Shown here: in pieces, positions 52,461 through 62,937 of the stretch
Position numbering within the stretch: position 1 is the first letter of the stretch
How the letters are laid out: each line of letters opens with the position of its first letter
Assembly: GCA_031002005.1 (NCBI GenBank)
Contig: CM061918.1
Span: 44,366,047-44,430,046 of the forward strand
Length of the DNA: 64,000 nucleotides
Source of the DNA: Vandiemenella viatica
Taxonomy: Eukaryota > Arthropoda > Insecta > Orthoptera > Morabidae
Direction: 5' to 3'
Translations under genes and position numbers: made by a program
Notes under the pieces: model-generated
Databases searched by the model: none
Told to the model about the DNA's origin: nothing
The model's input: only the letters and a program-made list of their open reading frames with translations

Positions 52461-53320
52461 CAAGGTCAATACCAAAAGTAGTAGGACGGATTTTTATTTT
52501 ATTGAAGATATGTTTAAAATTCTTTAATACTCTTCAAAATAACACCCTTGGGCAGCAACACGCCTAGAATAATGCTACTGCTATTGGCTGTACGCCTTCT
52601 GGAAGTCAGATTCGGGGATGCTTTTGAGAGCACTCGTCAATGCTGCATGAACGTCCTGAATTGAGTCAAACCGCTATCCCTTCAGCTTTCTTTTCATCCG
52701 TGAAATTTTGTTTTGGACAGTGTGGTAACAGTCGATGAAACTTGGGTTTTCCAGTATGACCAAGAAACCAAAAGACAATCCACATCCCCTCATCCAAAGA
52801 AGGCTCACATGTGCAAATCAGAGATCAAGACAATGCTGAACATGTTTTTTTTTTTTACCATCACAGGGTGATTCATAAGGAGTTCATTCCCCCTGGGGAA
52901 ACTGTCAATTCGAAGTTTTACCTGCAAGTGCTAACCCTAACCGAGACCGGGTGAATTGTGTCCAACCAGTATCTCCAACAACTGGACAATGCAACTGTTG
53001 GCCCAATAAGGTGTTGCCACATGGCCACACCTCGCCTACAGTCCCGATCTGGTTCCATCTGACTTTTTTTATTCCCACTGATGAAAACACAGCTGAAGGG
53101 ACAGAAGTTTGACTCGATTGAGGACGTTCATGCAGCATTGATGAGGGCTCTCAAAAGCATCTCCTAATCTGACTTCCAGAAGGCGTACGGCCAATGGCAG
53201 CAGCGTTATTCTAAGTGTGTAGCTGCCCAAGGATGCTTTTTTCGAAGAGTATTAAGGTATTTTAAACATATCTTCAATAATTTTTTAAAATAAGTCCTAC
53301 TACTTTTGGTATTGACCCTG
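52461..53320 (+). mobile_element. Mariner-type element with ~200 bp inverted ends and transposase remnant
   Basis: Outer ends CAAGGTCAATACCAAAAGTA and CAGGGTCAATACCAAAAGTA (other strand) with TA on both sides (52459-52460, 53321-53322). Pairing continues inward to TACGCCTTCTGGAAGTCAGA (52590) / TCTGACTTCCAGAAGGCGTA (about 53168), roughly 200 bp per end. The middle + strand reads VVTVDETWVFQYDQETKRQS and later HKEFIPPGETVNSKFYLQVL, the first catalytic Asp region of mariner transposases, with frameshifts and a T run at 52845. The left ~250 codons of transposase are missing. Confidence 0.75.
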
Positions 53321-53322
53321 TA

Positions 53323-54080
53323 AATTATGATCTCATTCTTTCAACAAGTATATTGAACATAATATCAAACCAAACACATAACAAAGTGTGAAGTGAGTAA
53401 TATTTGACATTTCTTCATGATTGTATTTAGAAACATGAGAATCTTTCAGTCCAGTTCAGTGTGCCAAAGACTTTTAATGATGGTTTGTTAAGATTTCATT
53501 GGGATACAATTTTTGTTTGAAAAAGATTAACCAGTTAGGTAATAATGTGATTCAGGTTTTAAAAAAATAAAGGTATATTAATTTACTTTATTATTTTTGT
53601 AAATTATAAAGTACGCCTATGCAAAATAAAACATAAAACTCTATAATAGGGTACATGTGGCAACCCTAGCTGTGACCCCCAATTCACTTTTATGAACAAC
53701 CTTGGGAAAACATTAAAGAAGACTGAGTAGGAACATGTTCGTCACACAGATGAGCTATGAACAAGTGTGAAAACAAGGAAGACAAGCCATCACTTGGCCG
53801 ACTGTTGGTGCCATGACAATGCAGATTACTATTGGTCAAGTGTTGCTACAACTGAACTCTCAGATAGCATGAACAAGTAATTGTGATTGGTCACTGATGG
53901 AGTGGTAACAGTGCTTGTGGTGAGTTTGCAGATTTTAGAAACAATACTCAGAGGTGGAATTATTATTTATTTAGGAAATGATGCTTTCATTACATTTATG
54001 AAAGATACACTAAACATAGATAGAAAATGTACACAACTGGGTGGAACATGCCCTCAGTTGATAGATTGCATGGAACTGGC
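53323..54080. other. Unassigned sequence
   Basis: AT-rich with no recognisable gene or repeat. A 71-codon frame at 53887-54102 overlaps the following LINE relic on the other strand and is not supported. Confidence 0.4.
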
Positions 54081-54350
54081 CCTAAAGTTTACGTTCTCTT
54101 AATATATCCATACCATTTGAGTCTTATGTTCTCTATCCTTTCCTACTGTGGCTCCTCTATCACTGTGTCCCTAACCTTCTTGTTCCTTAACCTGTGCATT
54201 CTTGCAACCCCTAATCTGCTTCTAAGAAATTTCATTTCACTAACTTGAATCTTGCAGATATACACCATCTTGTCCAGGTTTCTGTGGCTTATGTGAGAGA
54301 AGGAACACAGTACAACCAATAAATTTCTCCCTTTTCCTTCTCCTAACATT
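54080..54350 (-). mobile_element. RTE-like LINE C-terminal relic
   Basis: The minus strand has SEMKFLRSRLGVARMHRLRN and KKVRDTVIEEPQ, then a stop and ERIENIRLKWYG, the EMKFLR..G..R.DR.RN...R......L...I...RL.W.GH pattern of RTE-like LINE tails. Different family from A, B and C. Confidence 0.65.
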
Positions 54351-54532
54351 GTTTGAATTTTTAAATTGATCTGGCAAATGCTAGAAACACAACAGTAAAT
54401 TTCTGTAGATTACAAATATAAACCAGAATGTTTCTTGGTGTTAACTAGATTATTCTGTAATAAATATAAATGCTATGATTGGAAAACTTACCAATGGTAG
54501 CCATACTTTTGGTTTGCCTAAAGCATCATCAT

Positions 54533-55284
54533 TAGGGTTCAGATCTTTAGGACAAGTCATATTTTTTTCCCTACTTCTTTTTTAGTTGAAATGCTGAAAT
54601 AAACACTGTTTGAACATTTCTGATTGTATTTTATATTGCATATATATTCAGACCATATTTCAATAATACATATGGTCCTATTTTGAGGAAAAATCTTGTA
54701 GTTTTTTTAATAGTATCGGTAATTCACTAGATATAGATGAGAAGAAATTAAGATAATTATTCACAGAACGGTACTTCTGTGATGCTGGTGGGTGTGGAGG
54801 GAACTAATTTTCACTTGTTCAGAATTAACCACTCAAGAATTAAAGTCTAAACGTAATGTTCCGCCCGCCTTTTATTCTCGACAATCCGATCCGAGTCATT
54901 CAATATCTCAGTGAAATATCCTGTCATCGTTAAATCTGCAGTGGATCAATGAGTAGATCTACTGCCATGCCGAAAATAAAGTTTCCTGATAGTGCGAAGT
55001 TACGTAAGGGAATTTAGAAAGGAGTATTTTAGTACAGATGAAAGAGTTCTATTCCGTAAATTATCTGAAATTAAAGCAACTTGAACAAAATGATTTAAAA
55101 TTTAACTTTCGAATGGTGCAGCGAGTGCTACCATGCTATCTACATGAAAGCGATACTACTAGATAAAATAAGTTATGTATAATTGAGCATGTTTTGATGT
55201 TTAGTGAATATAAGTATTTGGTCATATTTTGTCATTTTTAGGTCATATTTACCGATTTTTAAGGTCATATAGATCCGAACCCTA
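54533..55284. mobile_element. Candidate hAT-like MITE, 752 bp
   Basis: Left end TAGGGTTCAGATCTTTAGGA, right end on the other strand TAGGGTTCGGATCTATATGA. Flanks ATCATCAT and ATCGCCAT agree at six of eight positions, compatible with an aged 8-bp target duplication. Its right ~90 bp are also in the composite element at 62738-62830. Confidence 0.5.
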
Positions 55285-55974
55285 ATCGCCATGTTTAGTT
55301 GACATTAAGAACTTTTCGAAAAATACTCGTAATATGATACTTCCCATCTTTCTGGTATTGATCCTTATTTCAGTACTACATTGTATAATAAATGCATAGC
55401 TCAGGTCACATCATTGTGATTGTATGCGGCACCTGCCATGAGGTCAGGCAGGTTTGAACCCTGACGGTAGAAGAAATTTTCATCATAAGAACTTGGATGA
55501 CACAATTCCTAATTATTCTGCATTAAACACCAGCCCTTTGTACTGCACTGTTGATGGTCATCATTATTGCTTTTGGAAACTGGCCTGAATGGTTCTTTCA
55601 TACTTTCCCTTGTTTCTTCCTTATATACACACAGGATACACAACATACTATAATTATCCCATTTATGGCTTCAGACCAGGGGCCAACAGCATACTTGGTA
55701 TTTGCTATGGGTCAGTGCAATGAACACTGCAATTACAAACAGGATCTGCTGCTGATTTATTTTTTAATAAAATCTTCTCCAGCAACTAGTCGAGTTAATC
55801 GTTCGATAAAACATTACATTTCAGCGTTCATAAACTCTGGCGCCATTGTCATGTGATTGCTTACTGTCTCATCGTTATTAGAGGCGGGAAAGTACAGTGG
55901 ACAAAGAACCTGAAGGAATCTGGCCAAGGCCTTTTGATGGAACCATCCCAGCATTCACCTGGAGTGATATGGAG
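55204..55974 (+). repeat. Source-like segment, inverted copy at 62043-62830
   Basis: TTTTCGAAAAATACTCGTAA-type, AATGCATAGCTCAGGTCACA, GGAAACTGGCCTGAATGGTT, CAGGATCTGCTGCTGATTTA and GCGCCATTGTCATGTGATTG all recur in reverse complement with only a few percent difference. The stretch contains a 101-codon frame at 55551-55856 that is broken in the other copy, so not a conserved gene. It ends in a minus-strand SINE. Confidence 0.85.
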
Positions 55975-56313
55975 TAGAGGTGGGCAAAGTGACTCACTAA
56001 AAAGAGCGGTGTTCATTTGATCACTCCACGAAAAGAACTAGTTCACCCACGTGAAAAGTCTCTTCTTGATCTTCGGAATTAGCCGACTTATGACTGACTC
56101 ACCTAGAAGAACTACCGTTCACTTTTAGTGAGCGACTGCTCACTCGCTCTTTTAAAAGAATTGCTCTAAAGAACTGATTCACTCGCGAACAATCATCTGT
56201 AATATGGAGGAAACCATGGAAAACCAAAATCTGGATGGTCTGACCGAGATTCGAACCTTAGCCTTCCTGAATGTGAGGCCAGAGCGTTACAACTCGCTCA
56301 CCACACTCGGTCT
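55876..56313 (-). mobile_element. SINE, minus strand, split by a hAT-like MITE
   Basis: Right-hand part 56210-56313 contains, on the minus strand, ACCGAGTGTGGTGAGCGAGT, AAGGTTCGAATCTCGGTC (B box) and CCAGATTTTGG; left-hand part 55876-55974 contains ATCACTCCAGGTGAATGCTG, GGTTCCATCAAAAGGCC and CGCCTCTAATAACG. Joined without the insertion they form one SINE. Confidence 0.8.
55975..56201. mobile_element. hAT-like MITE, 227 bp, 8-bp target duplication
   Basis: Left end TAGAGGTGGGCAAAGTGACT, right end on the other strand TACAGATGATTGTTCGCGAG; ATATGGAG on both sides (55967-55974, 56202-56209). Internal GAGTGAGCAGTCGCTCAC-type sequence is palindromic. Related copies form both ends of the element at 61814-62929. 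Confidence 0.88.
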
Positions 56314-56339
56314 GATGATCTTTCTGAATTATTAGAAAG

Positions 56340-56810
56340 CATATGATTGTTTCTCAGATGCATAGTTTTGGAAGCCAAAGAAGACTGAGTGAAGGAATTG
56401 TACCAAGGAATGTGATTTGTGTTAAATTGGGGGGGAAATAACAAATGAATCAGTTAAGATGAGAAAATTACTCTCACTTTTCATTGTGGTCCTGGTTGAG
56501 ATACTGGAATAGGTGGCAGGAAGAATTTGAGAATAAATCATTAAGTTAATAGCTTTTGCAGATGACCTAATGATCTAGGAAGTCTGGTGGCACTAAGAAA
56601 TAAGGGCAAACATAAGTGAGTATATGATCATAACCAGAAATGAGGAGAGGAAAGCCAGAAGAATTGGTAGAACAGACACTGAAAATTAATAGTTTTAAAT
56701 ACCTGATAAGTGTTGTAGAAGTAATTTGTCAGGAAGGTAGCATAAAAAATTTAAAACATACCAGAATACTGACCTGGGGCTGGAGATTGTGGAGGATGAT
56801 TAAAACATGT
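56340..56810 (+). mobile_element. LINE RT relic (RTE-like)
   Basis: IAFADDLMI (about 56550) is the RT catalytic motif, followed by KARRIGRTDTEN and FKYLISVVEVICQEGSIK, the F.YLG..I...G....I thumb pattern. Many stops. Confidence 0.55.
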
Positions 56811-56881
56811 CTATAACAATACTCAAAGAGTCTAAGTTTGTGCCTAAAAAATTAAATACTAAAGAAAAAGCTAGCACATCA

Positions 56882-58114
56882 CTCAATAAGCCCCGCGACT
56901 AGCTAAGAAAACAACATTTATTTCACAAAATTCATCAACATAACCACCTTCAAGAGCTATACATTCATTCCAACGCTCTTCCAACTTTTCGATACCATGC
57001 TTGTAAAACAATTTGTCCTTGTTCTCAAAATAAGCTTCAGTTGCAGCGATGACTTCCTCATTTGAGCCAAATCTTTTTTTCCCTGGAGCATCATTTGAGA
57101 TCAGCAAACAGCCAGTAGTCACTGGGGGCTAGATCTGGAGAGTTTGGTGGGTGGGGAAGCAGATTGAAGCCCATCTCGTTCAATTTGGCCATTGTTTTAA
57201 TTGACTTGACATGGTACATTGTCTTGATGAAAGATGATTTTTTCTTCTTCATGTGCAATCGTTTTTTTGCGATTTTGTTCTTCAAAAGCACCAATAACTC
57301 AATGTAATAGTCGCTATTGATAGATTTTTCCCTTTTCAAGGTAGTTTATGTAAATTATACCTTGCGCATCCCAAAAAACCGACTCCAAACTTTGCCAGCT
57401 GATGTTTGCATTTTTGGACGCTTCGGACGACTTTCACCGGCTGCACGGCACTCAGCTGACTGCCGCTTCGACTCCAGAGTGAAATGGTTTGTCCATTGTG
57501 ACATACCGACAGAAAAAATCCTGTTTATTGTGAGTAAACAGTGACAAACAGCTCTTTGAATCATCGACTTGTTGCTTTTGTTCCATTGTGAGCAAACGAT
57601 TCACCCATTTGGAAAAGATTTTTTTCATGCAAAATCATCCATGCACTTCCAGTCGATATGTTTATCATCTCAGCAATCTCACGAACTTTTACTTTTTGGT
57701 AATCTATCACGATTTTCAAAACTTGTTTCACATTTTCCGGAGTGACTGCTTCATTTGGCCTACCCGAGCATTTTGCATCATTTGTATCCATGCTTAAAAT
57801 CAGCATAGCACCAGCAAATGCTTGTTTTTGATGGAGCAGAGTCTGGATAACATTTCTCAATCAATTGCTGTGCTTGCATGGTATTTTTCTCCATTAAATA
57901 GCAATGTTTGATCAACACGCGAAATTCGTTTTTGACCATTTTTTCCACAAATGCACTAGTAACGTCACTTTCACCACAGTAGGTTTCTTGTTTGTGGTTA
58001 GATTCATGTGAAAATCAGACACGTGTCATTTAAAGGTTAGTTCTTTCGAAACACGAAGTCGAGTTGATATTAGTAACGCCATTTTTTGAGCGAGTCCCGG
58101 GACTTATTGAACAA
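56882..58114 (-). mobile_element. Mariner element with degenerate transposase, about 1.23 kb
   Basis: Ends CTCAATAAGCCCCGCGACT (left) and TTCAATAAGTCCCGGGACT (right, other strand). On the minus strand, start ATG 57939: MVKNEFRVLIKHCYLMEKNT, then CSGRPNEAVTPENVKQVLKI, VKVREIAEMINISTGSAWMI, LPHPPNSPDLAPSDYWLFAD and KRFGSNEEVIAATEAYFEN. These are the two helix-turn-helix motifs and the NSPDLAPSDYWLF catalytic block of mariner transposases. At least three frameshifts or stops (one at about 57790, one near 57565). Full family length but inactive. A clean TA duplication is not seen. Confidence 0.85.
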
Positions 58115-58194
58115 TGAGCTACATTTAATACACAGAGCACAGCATGTTTCAGAGACACTAAAGTTGTGACACTTCATTCCCCATAATGCGAGTG

Positions 58195-58435
58195 ACAAGC
58201 TCTGACAATTTGGTTGGTGCACACAATTGCCATTGTGTCTGTCTGTCACGTTTTCACAGGTAAATGGCTTAACTGATCTTCATGAAATTTGACGTGGAAA
58301 TTGTATTTGACATTGGTAAGGACATAGGGTAGTTTTTTCTGTATAAATAGTATATTTTGTCATGGCATTTTGAAAAATAATAGAACAGTGACAGACAGAT
58401 GCAGAGCATGTGTAAGCCTCTGTAATGCTACACAT
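58195..58435 (+). mobile_element. Helitron-like fragment
   Basis: GTGTCTGTCTGTCACG, CTTAACTGATCTTCATGAAA and TTTGACGTGGAAATTG resemble the first ~60 bp of insect Helitron-like elements ('TGTCTGTC...CTG.CCGATTTTGATGAAATTTG'). Fragment only. Confidence 0.4.
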
Positions 58436-58441
58436 TGGTGA

Positions 58442-58522
58442 GTGGGCCAGTGGCTCAGTGACTAGAGCTCTTGCCTTCAGAAGTTCTGAGCCTGGTCCTG
58501 GTTCGAATCCTGGTAGGTTTAA
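58442..58522 (+). mobile_element. tRNA-derived SINE head of a second family
   Basis: GGGCCAGTGGCTCAGTGACT looks like an A box, and GGTTCGAATCCTGGTAGG at 58500 is a perfect B box 46 bp later. The anticodon arm does not fold cleanly and no acceptor stem pairs, so a SINE or tRNA pseudogene is favoured over a tRNA gene. Confidence 0.5.
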
Positions 58523-59744
58523 GAATTTTTAAGTTGTTTTTTATCATATGAGGCATGTCTGTATGTTTCGTTGCTCGCATTCCACATTCAACTGTACAGC
58601 CCACTTATTCAGGAGTGGAATGCTTGGCACATTGTAGGTGGCTGAACGATGCCATAGGCTTTAACTTTTTACGCTATATTGGTCACTCAAACTATTTCTC
58701 AGTCAGTTTGCACGTGTTCTACACTAATAATAAATGCAAAAGTAAGTCTCTGCCTATCTGTTACATTTTGATGACTAAATAGCAAAGCACAAATGGCTAA
58801 AGTTATTAAAACTCAAGAATTTGATGTTAATGTTAAAGAAATAAGAGAAGACCAAGCTGAAATTGAAGCTGTCTCAGTTAAAAAAAAAACAACTCTCCGC
58901 ACCTTCATTTTTTCCTATTTTTAAAGATGTTGCAAATTGATTCTCTTCATGAGACAGTTTCAATGGTTGAATGGCTTTCCCATCATATTATGCCGACTTG
59001 GTGTTGTTTGGTACAAATCTTATGTAACTTACAGCTATATTCAATTTTAACAATGAAATTCTAAGTTCATGCATACGAACTCGCAGCTAGTGAGTGTATA
59101 AGGCACTGTAGAACATAAACAACAGTTGACTGATGACTGACAGTGACTTCCTCCCTTTCTTAAGAAAAATATTACACAATGTTCAAACAGTACACATTTC
59201 GTATTCCGCAAAAATTATAATAGCGAACTAGGAATTTAAGTTGATATATAAATACCTGAATAAACTCTGTCAAAATTTGTGTATAAACTTGTGCATATGG
59301 AACTTCACAATACTCTTGAAGAATATTTATTTTCTGTTCGAATAATAGTGCCACAAGTAGCTTTTAAGAAGCACTAAAAAGCAAGAGTGCATCACTCTTG
59401 CACTTAATCCTGGCAATAACTGAGTTATTACAATTATCTGTGAAGATTTTGTGGCCAATATATATAAAAAGCAAGAAAAGTTGAGTCTCTTACTTCCATT
59501 TTAGATAGATTACTACCCATCCTTTTCTTTTGTATTCTTGCATTTTAGTGGAGGTATTACAGAAAGATCTAATAGGGAAGTGTTGAAATAAATGTTAATC
59601 AGGCAATAAAATCTGATCAAATGAAAATGGCAGGGCTGTAGATTTAAAGATGAAACTATATTATTATGATTGTTGCAATCCAGTTGTCATTTTTTATGAA
59701 AATTGTTTTGTGCATACTGTCATTGAAATGTAATGATCCATTTG
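58523..59744. other. Unassigned AT-rich sequence
   Basis: No gene. Around 58720-58790 ATAATAAATGCAAAAGTAAG..CTGCCTATCTGTTAC has the look of another Helitron-like start. Confidence 0.35.
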
Positions 59745-61190
59745 AGTTAAAGTATTTCCTCCATCATGCATAAAATCAGTTGTTGACCAATATCTAATAT
59801 TATAATAAGCAACTGTGTCAGCTATGACTTCGTCTGTCACGGCATGACGTAACTTGATGACATTTACGCCATTATTCTTGGTAATGCGCTTTGTTTAATA
59901 ACATTTCCAAGTATCCGCGAATAAATTAACTGACAGAACACTGAAATAAAAGTATGTATTCCATTTTAATCGAGACATCAATCATTAGATGCTTATATTT
60001 ACATAATATTTTTTTGATATATAGAAGTATTCCATAAACTCTTTGTCCATAGACATGTAAGATAAAAGCTTTGTATTTCGAGCATAGCGAAAGTTTTGGT
60101 TAGATTGTTACTTAGCGTGGATCAGAATTACAACTGGCATTTGACATTACGGCAAAGGCCTTAAAATATTTTTTCAACTGTTTCTTATTAATTCATTTGA
60201 ACAGAAATGATTGCGATCTGTGCACCTTACACTATACTTAAACGAATGTTACGCGCCATAATGTAAGTTTATAAGTTTTATTTTAATTTCCTTTGCTTTC
60301 ACTGTGTAATATTACTGAGTCTATTATTTCAGCAACTGTGTCAGTCATTCAAACGTTTTAATATCGGTCTGAATCACGGATAATGAAAACGAAATGTGTA
60401 AAAGCCCTAGAAGATTTTTGATAAATTTATATTGCTATGCATTATTGCCACTAAAACGTGATACAGTTCATGTATTAATAAGTGCAAGATTGAAGTTTTG
60501 TTCTTCTGGCGGCAAGTTTATCCTAGTATGTGGTTAGATTGAAATGCAACCTGGACTCAGATGGAAAAGGGTACCTTTTGCTCCAGCGCAAGGCATGAGG
60601 AGTTACACTGAATTTTATTTTATAACAATTCTATTTAGTTAAGCAATTGCTAAGACATGAATTGTCAAAACACTGGACGAAAAGTATGTATTTTGTTTAA
60701 ATTGGCATATTAATTATCAGTTTTTCTACTGAAATCATTACATGGTTTGAATGAAATAAGTTCCAAATTGATCGTGATATATGTGGCCAAAACCACAATT
60801 AAATATTATGTGCCATAGCGTAAGTTGTTAAGATTTATTTTTAGCATACTTCGTTTTAACTGGGGTCATTATTTCAGCTGATGTAAGCTGTCTCAGCCGT
60901 TAAAATATCGATCATCATCACAGATATTGAGAACCAGTGAAGATTTGGGATCAAGTTTTTATCATGATGCATGACACTGACGTGATACAGGGAATGTATT
61001 AATTCATGCGTGATGGAAACTTTGCTTTTCTAGCAGCAATATTAGTAGAGATTGTGGTTAAGCTGAAATGCAACCTGGACCAAATTGACAACTGAAACTT
61101 TTTGCTACAGCACAAGGGACAATAAATTACAATGAGCTTTATTTGATAACAATTCTATTTAGTTAAGCAACTGATGAGAAATAAATTACC
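59745..61190 (+). repeat. ~525 bp direct repeat, about 2.7 units
   Basis: CAACTGTGTCAG occurs at about 59808 and 60334; GAAATGCAACCTGGAC at about 60540 and 61068; TCTATTTAGTTAAGCAA at about 60630 and 61155. The spacing is 520-530 bp. Units have diverged by perhaps a quarter. The phrase TTGAAATGCAACCTGGAC is also close to one inside the 39089 DNA element. Confidence 0.65.
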
Positions 61191-61805
61191 ATAACACACC
61201 GTTAAACCAGTAATTTTTGACGGGCTTTGGGGCTAGTTGTTTGAATAATGCTTGATGGACTGTTGGTTGGACCATATGCGACTAGCCTGAATGCCAAGAC
61301 TGAAGGGGAGGGAACATTTGGTATGGTATGGGTGACAAATGTCAAACTGGAGATACTGTTAAAGGTTGGTGGGTTTGATGTGGATTGAGGTAGCCATTAT
61401 TTTATGTTTTAAGTTATTTATCTATGCTCAGGTATCATCTCTGAATCATTGCCCCTCTAATTGTCCTCTGTTTGAATCTACCTTCACCATTTTCCTGGCC
61501 AACAATCTTTCTGTGAGTGGTCTCCCACAACACCCACCTCCTATAATGCTGTGTTGACAAAGGGCTCACCCCGAAAATTTCTGTATCATGTGTGTTTCTG
61601 TCTTTTGTACATGTTTTGTGTGTAATCGCACCCCACATCCATCATGTAAAGGTAAGTGGTGGCTCATTTCCCTATCTTAATTTAATACATACAAGAATTG
61701 CTCATTTAAAGATATAAGATAGTCAGGAATCATGTCACCAAAGCAGCCTTTAATATTACAGGGCCCTGTGACTGCAAAACTAGTTAATTACATAAATTAT
61801 CATGG
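61191..61805. other. Unassigned sequence left of the composite element
   Basis: No gene recognised; GC content a little higher than around it. Confidence 0.4.
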
Positions 61806-61813
61806 ATCTTAAC

Positions 61814-62929
61814 TAGAGATGGGTCGTTCATGAGTGAATCAGTTCTTTAGAGCAATTCTTTTAAAAGAGCGAGTGAGCAGTCGCTCACTAAAAGTGAATG
61901 GTAGTTCTTCTAGGTGAGTCAGTCATAAGTAGGCTAATTCTGAAGATCAAGAAGAGCTTTTTCACGTGGGTGAACTAGTTCTTTTCGTGGAGTGATCAAA
62001 TGAACACCGCTCTTTTTAGTGAGTCACTTTGCCCACCTCTACTCCATATCACTCCAGGCGAATGCTGGGATGGTTCCATCAAAAGGCCTTGGACAGTTTC
62101 CTTCAGGTTCTTTGTCCACTGTACTTTCCCGCCTCTAATAACGTTGATGAGACAGTAAGCAATCACATGACAATGGCGCCAGAGTTTATGAACGCTGAAA
62201 TGTAATGTTTTATCGAAGGATTAACTCGATTAGTTGCCGGAGAAGATTTTATTAAAAAATAAATCAGCAGCAGATCCTGTTTGTAATTGCAGTGTTTTAT
62301 TGCACTGTCTCAAAGCAAATACCAAGTATGCTGTTGACCCCTGGTCTGAAGCCATAAATGTGATAATTATAGTATGTTGCGTATCCTGTGTGTATATAAG
62401 GAAGAAACAAGGGAAAGTATGAAAGAACCATTCAGGCCAGTTTCCAAAAGCAATAATGATGGCCATCAACAGTGCAGTACAAAGGGCTGGTGTTTAATGC
62501 AGAATAATTAGGAATTGTGTCATCCAAGTTCTTATGACGAAAATTTCTTCTACCGTCAGGATTCAAACCTGCCTGACCTCATGGCAGGTGCCGCATACAA
62601 TCACAATGATGTGACCTGAGCTATGCATTTATACAATGTAGTACTGAAATAAGGATCAATACCAGGAAGATGGGTAGGTATCATATTATGAGTATTTTTC
62701 GAAAAGTTCTTAATGTCAACTAAACAGGGCGATTAGGGTTCGGATCTTTATGACCTTAAAAATCGGTAAATATGACCTAAAAATGACAAAATGTGACCAA
62801 ATACTTAAATTTACTAAAAAAAGGTCTGAAATAAAACTGAGCTAGTGAACCGTTCAAAAGAACTAGTTCTTTTCGTGGAGTGATCAAATGAAAACCGCTC
62901 TTTTTAGTGAGTCACTTTGTCCACTTCTA
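61814..62929 (-). mobile_element. Composite hAT-like element carrying captured DNA, 8-bp target duplication
   Basis: Perfect target duplication ATCTTAAC (61806-61813 and 62930-62937). The left end 61814-62042 is a whole MITE of the 55975 family (TAGAGATGGGTCGTTCATGA ... CCCACCTCTA), the right end about 62850-62929 is a truncated MITE of the same family (ending GTCACTTTGTCCACTTCTA). Between them lie a SINE piece (62043-62145) and ~700 bp that match 55204-55870 in reverse. The outer MITE ends acted as the ends of a 1116-bp unit. Confidence 0.82.
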
Positions 62930-62937
62930 ATCTTAAC

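Noticed and set aside
53887..54102. Frame with hydrophobic start as a small membrane protein
   Set aside because: Overlaps the antisense LINE relic; short and without support.
55551..55856. 101-codon frame as a gene carried by the composite element
   Set aside because: The inverted copy at 62230-62469 is frameshifted and ends early; substitutions do not respect the frame.
58442..58522. tRNA gene
   Set aside because: Good A-like and B boxes but no acceptor stem pairing or clean anticodon arm; a SINE head or pseudogene fits better.
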